This document shows positions 1 through 4,643 of a stretch of 8,178 nucleotides of DNA, one piece after another. The stretch comes from JAMOBE01 sp039908285 (GTDB taxonomy: Bacteria > Pseudomonadota > Alphaproteobacteria > Rhodospirillales > Rhodospirillaceae). Both the position numbers and the translations under genes were made by a program. The notes beneath the pieces were generated by a model. The model made no database searches, was not told the origin of the DNA, and saw only the letters and a program-made list of their open reading frames with translations. The stretch lies in NCBI GenBank assembly GCA_039908285.1, contig JAMOBE010000129.1:1-8178 (forward strand). The letters are read 5' to 3'. How positions within the stretch are numbered: the stretch's first letter is position 1; each line of letters begins with the position of its first letter.

Positions 1-51
1 CTCGCGGTCTGAGACCATGGGGGGGTCGAGGTCGGCCAACCCGGACGGCAT
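1..51 (-). CDS. Possible 5' end of a divergent gene, cut by the window edge
   Basis: On the minus strand an ATG at 51-49 opens a reading frame that stays open to the left edge (17 codons, beginning MPSGLADLDPPMVSD). Nearly every codon ends in G or C, as in the confirmed genes here. An A/T-rich island at about 71-104 lies just upstream and could hold its promoter. No convincing Shine-Dalgarno sequence is seen and the peptide is too short to assign to a family. In DNA this GC-rich a 17-codon open frame can easily arise by chance, so this is only a suggestion that a gene leaves the window to the left. Confidence 0.25.
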   Translation of the reverse strand, partial: MPSGLADLDPPMVSDRE

Positions 52-70
52 GCTCGGGGCGCGCCGTCCG

Positions 71-104
71 GGGCTAATTCTTACAGGATTTGCGATACAC
101 AAGG
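71..104. promoter_or_regulatory. A/T-rich intergenic island, possible promoter
   Basis: This stretch is clearly richer in A/T than its surroundings and lies between the possible leftward gene and the response regulator. On the minus strand it contains TTGTGT followed about 14 bases later by AAGAAT, which is too close for a canonical sigma70 pair. The composition suggests a regulatory region, but no box spacing is convincing on either strand. The rest of 52-242 holds the palindromic repeat at 157-182 and the hairpin at 181-206, and otherwise nothing recognisable. Confidence 0.2.
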
Positions 105-156
105 GGGGTGCCGAAGCTCTCGACATGGCGCCGGTTGCCCCACCCCCTCACCCCGA

Positions 157-182
157 CCCTCTCCCCCTCGAGGGGGAGAGGG
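157..182. repeat. GC-rich palindromic repeat, copy 1 (TCGA-centred)
   Basis: A perfect 26-base palindrome: CCCTCTCCCCCTC followed by its exact reverse complement. The same core occurs at 8155 and, with a CTGAAG centre, at 3106 and 4560, always between genes. Compared with copies 2-4, copy 1 is inverted: its ACTCCC flank lies to the right, read on the minus strand. The left flank continues in CCCCTCACCCCGA. Extragenic palindromes of this type are common in many proteobacterial genomes. It could stop transcription in either direction, but no T-run follows it. Confidence 0.85.
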
Positions 183-206
183 AGTGAAGATGGCGGCTTT
201 CACTCC
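181..206. repeat. Second inverted repeat abutting repeat copy 1
   Basis: GGAGTGAA (181-188) is matched by its perfect reverse complement TTCACTCC (199-206) across a 10-base loop. It shares two bases with the end of the larger palindrome, so the two hairpins are adjacent and slightly overlapping. It lies about 70 bases before the response regulator start. It may be an extension of the repeat element or a leader hairpin; the sequence does not decide between these. Confidence 0.5.
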
Positions 207-278
207 TTCACCCGATTGCCCTGAAATTTCTTCCGCGAACTATTGTCCTCACGGAGTGGTGACTATATCCTTGGCGGC

Positions 279-893
279 ATGAAGGTCCTGATCGCCGATG
301 ACCATCCCCTGGTGCGCAGTGGCATGCGCGCCGTGCTCAACGACTTCGACCCCGACATGGTCGTCGTCGAAGCGGTCGATTTTCCCCAGGTGCTGGCCCG
401 CGTCGAGCAGCATCCCGACCTGACGCTGGTGCTGCTCGACCTCAACATGCCGGGCAGCGAGAGGTTCTCGGGGGTGGCGGCCCTGGTGGAGCGCTGCCCG
501 ACCGTGCCGGTGGTGGTGCTGGCCGGCTCGGAGGATCCGGCCGACGTGCGCGGGGCGCTCGATCGCGGGGCGGCCGGTTACATCCCCAAGTCGTCATCCA
601 CCGCCGTGATCCTGACCGCCCTGAGACTGGTGCTGGCCGGGGGTGTCTACGTTCCCCCGGCGGCGCTGCACGCCGGAGCGGCGGAGTCTCCGCCGGCCCC
701 ACCGCCGCCCGCCCACGACCTCCTGACCGAGCGGCAGGTGGAGGTGCTGGCGCTGATGCGCCAGGGCAAGTCCAACAAGGAGATCGCCCGGGCCCTCGGC
801 ATCGCCGAGTCCACGGTCAAGGCCCACGTCTCGGTGATCCTGAAGGCACTGAACGTTACCAGCCGCGCCAAAGCCGTCGTCGCGATCACCTGA
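279..893 (+). CDS. Two-component response regulator, NarL/FixJ (LuxR-HTH) family
   Basis: Predicted 204-residue cytoplasmic transcription regulator. An N-terminal receiver domain (about 1-120) has the acidic pair D7/D8, the phosphoacceptor D54 in LLDLNMPG, and the conserved lysine K104 in GYIPKS. A proline/alanine-rich linker (about 127-138) joins a LuxR-type helix-turn-helix (about 140-196, with LTERQVEVLALMRQGKSNKE and the recognition segment ESTVKAHV). The usual Thr/Ser switch residue after the fourth strand is alanine (A82 in VVVLAGSED), which could weaken phosphorylation-dependent switching. The ATG at 279 is chosen because receiver domains normally begin with this MKVLIADDH pattern. An in-frame TTG at 243 would add 12 residues unlike the family. 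Ribosome binding at 279 is weak, so a short-leader or leaderless message is possible. No sensor kinase is adjacent, so its signal and targets cannot be inferred. Confidence 0.9.
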   Translation: MKVLIADDHPLVRSGMRAVLNDFDPDMVVVEAVDFPQVLARVEQHPDLTLVLLDLNMPGSERFSGVAALVERCPTVPVVVLAGSEDPADVRGALDRGAAGYIPKSSSTAVILTALRLVLAGGVYVPPAALHAGAAESPPAPPPPAHDLLTERQVEVLALMRQGKSNKEIARALGIAESTVKAHVSVILKALNVTSRAKAVVAIT

Positions 894-896
894 ACT

Positions 897-923
897 TCCC
901 CTCCCGTTGACGTGGGGCGGGGA
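897..923 (+). terminator. Weak GC hairpin after the response regulator
   Basis: TTCCCC-T-CCC (897-905) can pair with GGG-C-GGGGA (915-923) with one mismatch and a nine-base loop, just after the stop codon at 893. No T-run follows, so intrinsic termination would be poor. The loop contains the -35 box of the next promoter, so the pairing may be incidental. Confidence 0.2.
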
Positions 924-935
924 GCGGCCTATCCT
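907..935 (+). promoter_or_regulatory. Predicted sigma70-type promoter for the small protein-zapA operon
   Basis: TTGACG (907-912) matches five of six bases of the -35 consensus. TATCCT (930-935) matches four of six of the -10 consensus. The spacer is the optimal 17 bases. Transcription would start near 942, giving a leader of about 35 bases before the small gene upstream of zapA. This is the best-looking promoter in the window. Confidence 0.55.
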
Positions 936-976
936 CCGGTCGCATCACAGGGACGGGTCATAATACCTTGAAGGAC

Positions 977-1174
977 ATGGCGGCTTTGCCGATGGTCAGG
1001 ACCGCGGTCGCGACCGGGCGGCTGGAGCGGGCGCTGGACCGCCTGGAGCGGGCGCTGGCGAGCGAACCCGCTCCAGTGGTGGCGCCCGCGTCCCCGGATC
1101 CCGAGGTGGTGCGGGCGCTGGCGGAGCGCCTCGATGCCGCCATCGCCCGCGTCCGCGCGCTGGTGGAGGCCTGA
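977..1174 (+). CDS. Small coiled-coil protein upstream of zapA (DUF4164-like)
   Basis: Predicted 65-residue soluble protein, mostly alanine, leucine, arginine and glutamate. The heptad-like unit LERALDR-LERALAS (about residues 15-28) and the C-terminal VRALAERLDAAIARVRALVEA both suggest amphipathic helices and a coiled coil. A short coiled-coil protein of this kind (DUF4164-like) commonly precedes zapA in Alphaproteobacteria, which is the main reason for the name. Its function is unknown. The start is uncertain: ATG 977 is chosen over an in-frame TTG at 968 and an ATG at 992. AAGGA at 971-975 is too close to 977 and rather far from 992. One base separates its stop from the GTG of zapA, so the two are co-transcribed and probably translationally coupled. 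Confidence 0.65.
   Translation: MAALPMVRTAVATGRLERALDRLERALASEPAPVVAPASPDPEVVRALAERLDAAIARVRALVEA
1022..1058 (+). repeat. 16-base direct repeat with 21-base period inside the small coiled-coil gene
   Basis: The 16-mer CTGGAGCGGGCGCTGG occurs at 1022-1037 and again, identical, at 1043-1058. The 21-base period equals seven codons, so it encodes two successive heptads. It looks like an internal duplication that lengthened a coiled coil, or strong codon bias acting on a repeated heptad. Confidence 0.75.
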
Positions 1175-1175
1175 G

Positions 1176-1493
1176 GTGACGCAGATCACCGTGACCATCG
1201 GCCGGCGCAACTACGCCATCGCCTGCGGCGACGGCCAGGAGGAGCGGCTGCGGGCGCTGGCCGATTATCTGGATCGGCGCGGCACCGAGCTGTCGGCCGG
1301 AATCGGCCATGTGAGCGAGCCGCTGCTGCTGGTGATGATCGGCCTCATGGTGGCCGACGAGCTTTCCGACGCCCGCGCCGAGATCGAGCGGCTCCGGGAT
1401 GCCATGCTGGCCAGCGACGCGGCCGTGGCGGAAACCCTCAACACACTCGCCGCCCGAATCGAAGTCCTTGCCGGACGGTTCGAATGCTCCTAG
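1176..1493 (+). CDS. zapA: Cell division protein ZapA
   Basis: Predicted 105-residue FtsZ-associated protein that bundles FtsZ filaments at the division ring. The N-terminal half has the family pattern VTVTIGRRNYAIACGDGQEE followed by LRALADYLDRRGTEL. The C-terminal half (about 55-100) is a long helix with coiled-coil character, as expected for the ZapA dimer/tetramer. The GTG start at 1176 is supported by GGAGG at 1165-1169, six bases upstream, inside the end of the preceding gene. The frame continues upstream of this codon, but that stretch overlaps the preceding gene and does not resemble ZapA. The stop codon TAG (1491-1493) forms part of the predicted -10 box of the 6S RNA promoter. Gene order zapA then 6S RNA then cyclo-ligase is conserved widely in Proteobacteria and supports the call. 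Confidence 0.93.
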   Translation: MTQITVTIGRRNYAIACGDGQEERLRALADYLDRRGTELSAGIGHVSEPLLLVMIGLMVADELSDARAEIERLRDAMLASDAAVAETLNTLAARIEVLAGRFECS

Positions 1494-1496
1494 ACT
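1468..1496 (+). promoter_or_regulatory. Predicted sigma70-type promoter of 6S RNA, within the end of zapA
   Basis: TTGCCG (1468-1473) and TAGACT (1491-1496) are separated by exactly 17 bases, each matching four of six consensus positions. The expected start point at about 1502-1504 coincides with the 5' side of the closing stem of the 6S RNA. The first three bases of the -10 box are the stop codon of zapA. Confidence 0.5.
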
Positions 1497-1500
1497 CCGG

Positions 1501-1670
1501 GGAGGACGGGGCTGCCCGGTGCGTCAGGTTTTCAAACTCCCGGGGGCTATAAGATCTTACCCAGGGAACTGTCCCTGTCGGAGCCCTGGTTCCGACACAC
1601 GGTGCCCACCTCGTGAGCGAGGCCCAGGTGGAGATTGCGTACACCGACGGCCAGGGTGGCTCCGTCCGCG
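1501..1670 (+). ncRNA. ssrS: 6S RNA
   Basis: 6S RNA binds the sigma70 RNA polymerase holoenzyme by mimicking an open promoter and lowers transcription in stationary phase. The region has hallmarks I know from alphaproteobacterial 6S RNA: TGCGTCAGGTTTTCAAACTC, then CAGGGAACTGTCCCTGTCGG, then TTCCGACACACGGTGCCCAC. A closing stem is visible: GGACGG (1504-1509) pairs with CCGTCC (1662-1667), and the pairing extends inward by eight more pairs including G-U. Internal hairpins include GTCGGA/TCCGAC and CCTCG-TGAG-CGAGG. The length of about 170 bases and the position between zapA and the cyclo-ligase gene fit. Ends are estimated from the closing stem and the upstream promoter; either could be off by about ten bases. 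Confidence 0.85.
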
Positions 1671-2269
1671 TCGTTCCCCTCGTCGTCCGCAGCAAGGCGG
1701 CCGTGCGGGCCGTGGCCATTCGGCGGCGCCGGGTCATCCATCGGGCCATCGCCGTGTCGGCGGGCCGACGTCTCCGCGACTTGGTGCCCCGGTGTCTGCG
1801 GCTCGTCCGTGGGGATGTGGTCGCCGGCTACTGGCCCATGGGAGACGAGGTAGATGTGCGGCCGCTGTTGCTTCGGTTGCATGGCAGGGGCTGCGTCGTC
1901 GCCCTGCCGGTGGTGACGGGGGCCGGCCGGCCCCTGGTTTTCCGGGTGTGGCGTCCGGGGATGCGGCTCGAGGCCGGCAGCCACGGCACCCGCCATCCGG
2001 GGCCGCGGGCGGCGAGGGTCGTGCCGGACGTGGTGCTGGTGCCGCTCCTGGCCTTCGACCGCATGGGTGGCCGGCTCGGCTACGGCGCCGGGTACTACGA
2101 CCGCACCCTGGCGCGGCTGAGGACGCTGCGGCGCGAGGCGGTGTCGGCCGTGGGCGTCGCCTATGCCGGCCAGAGGGTGACGAGGGTGCCGATGGGCCGG
2201 TTCGACCAGCCCCTCGACCGCATCGTCACCGAGCGAGGACTGATCAAACCCGGACGGACGGCACGATGA
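1628..2269 (+). CDS. ygfA: 5-formyltetrahydrofolate cyclo-ligase
   Basis: Converts 5-formyltetrahydrofolate to 5,10-methenyltetrahydrofolate using ATP, recovering a folate form that otherwise inhibits one-carbon enzymes. The C-terminal family signature GGRLGYGAGYYDRTL is intact. Also present are YWPMGDEVDVRPLL, VVALPVV and VVLVPLLAFDRMGGRLG, matching the family's ordered blocks. The start is uncertain. The conserved lysine-arginine pattern SKAAVRAVAIRRRR begins at about 1691, and the only usual in-frame starts before it are GTG 1613 and GTG 1628, both inside the 6S RNA. GTG 1628 is chosen because GAGG (1619-1622) lies five bases upstream. The alternative GTG 1703 has AAGG five bases upstream and would give 188 residues without that lysine. 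The last bases overlap the next gene as ATGA, implying translational coupling. Confidence 0.88.
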   Translation: MEIAYTDGQGGSVRVVPLVVRSKAAVRAVAIRRRRVIHRAIAVSAGRRLRDLVPRCLRLVRGDVVAGYWPMGDEVDVRPLLLRLHGRGCVVALPVVTGAGRPLVFRVWRPGMRLEAGSHGTRHPGPRAARVVPDVVLVPLLAFDRMGGRLGYGAGYYDRTLARLRTLRREAVSAVGVAYAGQRVTRVPMGRFDQPLDRIVTERGLIKPGRTAR

Positions 2270-3078
2270 GGATTCTGTACTGCGGCGATGTGGTGGGGGC
2301 CTCCGGACGGGCGGCGGTGCTGAAGCACCTGCCCGACCTGCGCCAGCGGCTCAGGCTCGACTTCGTGGTGGTCAACGCCGAGAACGCCGCCCATGGCTTC
2401 GGCCTGACGGGGAAGATCTGTGCCGAGTTCTACGCCGCCGGCGTTGACGTCATCACCACCGGCAACCACGTCTGGGACCAGCGGGAGATCATCACCTATA
2501 TCGACAACGAGGCTCGACTCCTGCGGCCCATGAACTATCCCCGCGGCACGCCGGGCCGGGGCGCCGCCGTCTATGATGCCCCCGGTGGGCGCAAGGTGCT
2601 GGTGATGCAGGTCATGGGGCGGCTGTTCATGGACCCGCTCGACGATCCGTTCGCGGCGGTGGACCTCGTGCTGTCCCAGTACCGCCTGATGGACCGGGTG
2701 CAGGCCGCCATCGTCGATGTCCACGGCGAGGCCACCAGCGAGAAAATGGCGCTGGGCCACCTGGCCGACGGGCGTGCCTCGCTGGTCATCGGCAGCCACA
2801 CCCACATTCCCACGGCCGACGCGCAGATTCTGCCGGGCGGCACCGCCTATCAGACCGATGCCGGGATGTGCGGCGACTACAACTCGGTGATCGGCGTGGT
2901 GAAGGAGCCCTCCATCGCCCGATTCGTCCGCAAGATGCCGACCGAGCGCCTCTCCCCGGCCGGGGGAGAGGCTACTCTGTGCGGGGTCTACCTGGAGACG
3001 GACGAGGTGACGGGCCTGGCCCGGGCGGTGGCGCCGGTTCGGCTGGGCGGGCGCCTGGCACCGGCCATGCCGGGGTGA
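2266..3078 (+). CDS. YmdB/TIGR00282-family metallophosphoesterase
   Basis: Predicted 270-residue cytoplasmic calcineurin-like metallophosphoesterase of the YmdB family. In Bacillus the family member is a cyclic-nucleotide phosphodiesterase, but the role in Alphaproteobacteria is not settled. Metal-site motifs are all present and in order: GDVVG (D8), NAENAAHG (N37-N40), TTGNHVWD (N67, H68), DVHGEATSEK (H153) and GSHTHIPTAD (H178, H180). The length is normal for the family. The ATG at 2266 overlaps the cyclo-ligase stop codon (ATGA); the reading frame is open much further upstream, but that part is antisense or out-of-frame to the cyclo-ligase and shows no homology. It follows the cyclo-ligase in one transcript, an arrangement I recall from other Alphaproteobacteria. 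A palindromic repeat/terminator follows 27 bases after the stop. Confidence 0.92.
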   Translation: MRILYCGDVVGASGRAAVLKHLPDLRQRLRLDFVVVNAENAAHGFGLTGKICAEFYAAGVDVITTGNHVWDQREIITYIDNEARLLRPMNYPRGTPGRGAAVYDAPGGRKVLVMQVMGRLFMDPLDDPFAAVDLVLSQYRLMDRVQAAIVDVHGEATSEKMALGHLADGRASLVIGSHTHIPTADAQILPGGTAYQTDAGMCGDYNSVIGVVKEPSIARFVRKMPTERLSPAGGEATLCGVYLETDEVTGLARAVAPVRLGGRLAPAMPG

Positions 3079-3105
3079 GGGGATGGAAATGAATACGAAA
3101 TTACT

Positions 3106-3135
3106 CCCTCTCCCCCCTGAAGGGGGGGGAGAGGG
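3106..3135 (+). terminator. Palindromic repeat, copy 2 (CTGAAG-centred), probable terminator
   Basis: CCCTCTCCCCCC (3106-3117) pairs perfectly with GGGGGGAGAGGG (3124-3135) across a six-base loop. CTTTTAT follows on the plus strand and can partly pair with an AAA upstream at 3097-3099, giving an intrinsic-terminator shape for the 6S/cyclo-ligase/phosphoesterase transcript. The core is shared with copies at 157, 4560 and 8155. The centre differs from copies 1 and 4. Confidence 0.7.
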
Positions 3136-3190
3136 CTTTTATGGTAGTTCTGGTTCCGAAGTAACGTCCAGCATTTGAGGAGCCCTGTCC

Positions 3191-4507
3191 ATGCGGGTCG
3201 TCATACTTGCGCTGCTGCTGACACTGGTGGTGTCGCCGGCCCATGCCGTCACCGTCACCCGGGTGGTGAGTCCGGGCGGCATCGAGGCCTGGCTGGTCGA
3301 GGATCATGCCAACCCGGTGATCGCGCTGGAGCTGTCCTTCAGCGGCAGCGGTGCCACCGCCGATCCGGTGGGGAAGGAGGGACTGGCCTACATGGCGTCC
3401 TCGCTGCTGGACGAGGGCGCCGGTGACATGGATTCCCTCGCCTTCCAGACGAAGGTGGAGGACCTCTCCATCCACTTCTCCTTCGACTCCATCCGCGACA
3501 ACTTCAGTGCCGGCCTGAAGACGCTGACGGAGAACCGCGACACCGCCTTCGACCTGTTCCGACTCGCCCTGACCCAGCCCAGATTCGACCCCGATGCCGT
3601 CGAGCGGGTGCGGGCGCAGATCTTCGCCGTGCTGAAGCGCGAGGCCGAGGACCCCGATACCGTCGCCGCCAAGGCCTGGTTCCGGACCGTCTATCCCGAC
3701 CATCCCTACGGCCGTTCCAACAGCGGCTCTGAGGCGTCGATCAAGGCCATCACCCTCGCCGACCTGAAGGCCTTTCCGGGGGCCCGGTTCGGGCGGGATC
3801 GCATGATCATCGGCGTCGCCGGCGACATCACCGCCGATCAGCTGAAGGGGCTTCTGGACCGCACCTTCGGCACCCTGCCGGCCAAGGCGGCGGTGCCGAC
3901 GATCCCCGATCAGGCGCCGGCGGCGAAGGGCCAGATCATCGTCATGGACAAGGCCATCCCCCAGAGCATCGGCATGTTCGGCCACGGCGGCGTGCGGCGC
4001 GCCGATCCCGACTGGTACGCCGCCTATATCCTCAACTACGTCATGGGCGGCGGTGGATTCTCGTCGCGGCTGATGGAGGAGGTACGGGAAAAACGGGGGC
4101 TGGCCTACTCGGTTTACAGCTATCTGTACCCGCTTGATCATTCGGCGGTCTATCTCGGTGGCGTTGCCACCCGCAACGCCCGCTTCGGCGAGTCCCTGAC
4201 GCTGATCCGCGAGCATTGGCGCCGCATGGCTCAGGAGGGACCGACCGCCGAGGAGCTTAAGAACGCCAAGACCTACCTGACCGGCTCGTGGCCGCTGCAA
4301 CTCGATGGCACCGGCCAGATCGCCGCGGTGCTGGTGGTGGTCCAGCGGGACGGCCTCGGCATCGACTATCTGGACAAGCGCAACGGCTATCTGGAAGCCG
4401 TCACCCTGGAGGACGCCCGCCGGGTGGCGAAACGCCTGTTCCAGCCCGACGCCCTGACCGTCGTGGTGGTCGGTCAGCCCGAGGGCGTCACCGCCACGGC
4501 GAAGTAG
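3191..4507 (+). CDS. Exported M16-family peptidase-like protein lacking the HxxEH zinc motif
   Basis: Predicted 438-residue precursor with a clear signal peptide (MRVVILALLLTLVVSPAHA, cleavage after A19), so the mature protein is periplasmic. It has the two-domain M16 layout (about 25-230 and 235-435). Where catalytic M16 enzymes read GLAHxxEH, this protein reads GLAYMASSLL (about 64-73), so both zinc histidines and the catalytic glutamate are absent. The second domain keeps the family's FSSRLMEEVREKRGLAYSVY segment with the R299/Y306 pair that helps bind substrate. This combination is typical of the non-catalytic partner of bacterial M16B heterodimers, whose catalytic partner is usually encoded next door; none is in this window. 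The ATG at 3191 has GAGGAG (3177-3182) eight bases upstream. Palindromic repeat hairpins precede and follow it, so it is probably transcribed alone. Confidence 0.88.
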   Translation: MRVVILALLLTLVVSPAHAVTVTRVVSPGGIEAWLVEDHANPVIALELSFSGSGATADPVGKEGLAYMASSLLDEGAGDMDSLAFQTKVEDLSIHFSFDSIRDNFSAGLKTLTENRDTAFDLFRLALTQPRFDPDAVERVRAQIFAVLKREAEDPDTVAAKAWFRTVYPDHPYGRSNSGSEASIKAITLADLKAFPGARFGRDRMIIGVAGDITADQLKGLLDRTFGTLPAKAAVPTIPDQAPAAKGQIIVMDKAIPQSIGMFGHGGVRRADPDWYAAYILNYVMGGGGFSSRLMEEVREKRGLAYSVYSYLYPLDHSAVYLGGVATRNARFGESLTLIREHWRRMAQEGPTAEELKNAKTYLTGSWPLQLDGTGQIAAVLVVVQRDGLGIDYLDKRNGYLEAVTLEDARRVAKRLFQPDALTVVVVGQPEGVTATAK

Positions 4508-4546
4508 GTGGACAAGACCCGGCGGTCGACACCATGATGAGTACTT

Positions 4547-4598
4547 CCAATAACCTACTCCCTCTCCCCCCTGAAGGGGGGGGGAGAGGGCTTATTGG
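4547..4598 (+). terminator. Palindromic repeat, copy 3 (CTGAAG-centred), with flanking CCAATAA/TTATTGG arms
   Basis: The core CCCTCTCCCCCC (4560-4571) pairs with GGGGGGAGAGGG at the right end of the element (ending 4590). Outside it, CCAATAA (4547-4553) is the exact reverse complement of TTATTGG (4592-4598), extending the hairpin past a small asymmetric bulge. The element lies 40 bases after the stop of the M16-like gene and probably terminates it. The core is almost identical to copy 2 (nine versus eight Gs in the G-run), but the outer arms differ in sequence while remaining complementary. Confidence 0.75.
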
Positions 4599-4643
4599 TC
4601 ATGCCATGATGGGGAGCGCGCGATCGACGATGGAGGCTCCGGC

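Noticed and set aside
1399..2265. Upstream in-frame extension of the phosphoesterase by nearly 290 codons
   Set aside because: It would run through zapA, 6S RNA and the cyclo-ligase in another frame, is Arg/Gly/Pro-rich, and the family starts exactly at the MRILYCGDVVG of the ATG at 2266.
3101..4300. Long open frame (399 codons) antisense to the M16-like gene
   Set aside because: It is a GC-rich mirror of the M16 gene: the translation is rich in Gly, Arg, His and Gln with no family motif, while the plus strand has a signal peptide, ribosome site and clear M16 domains.
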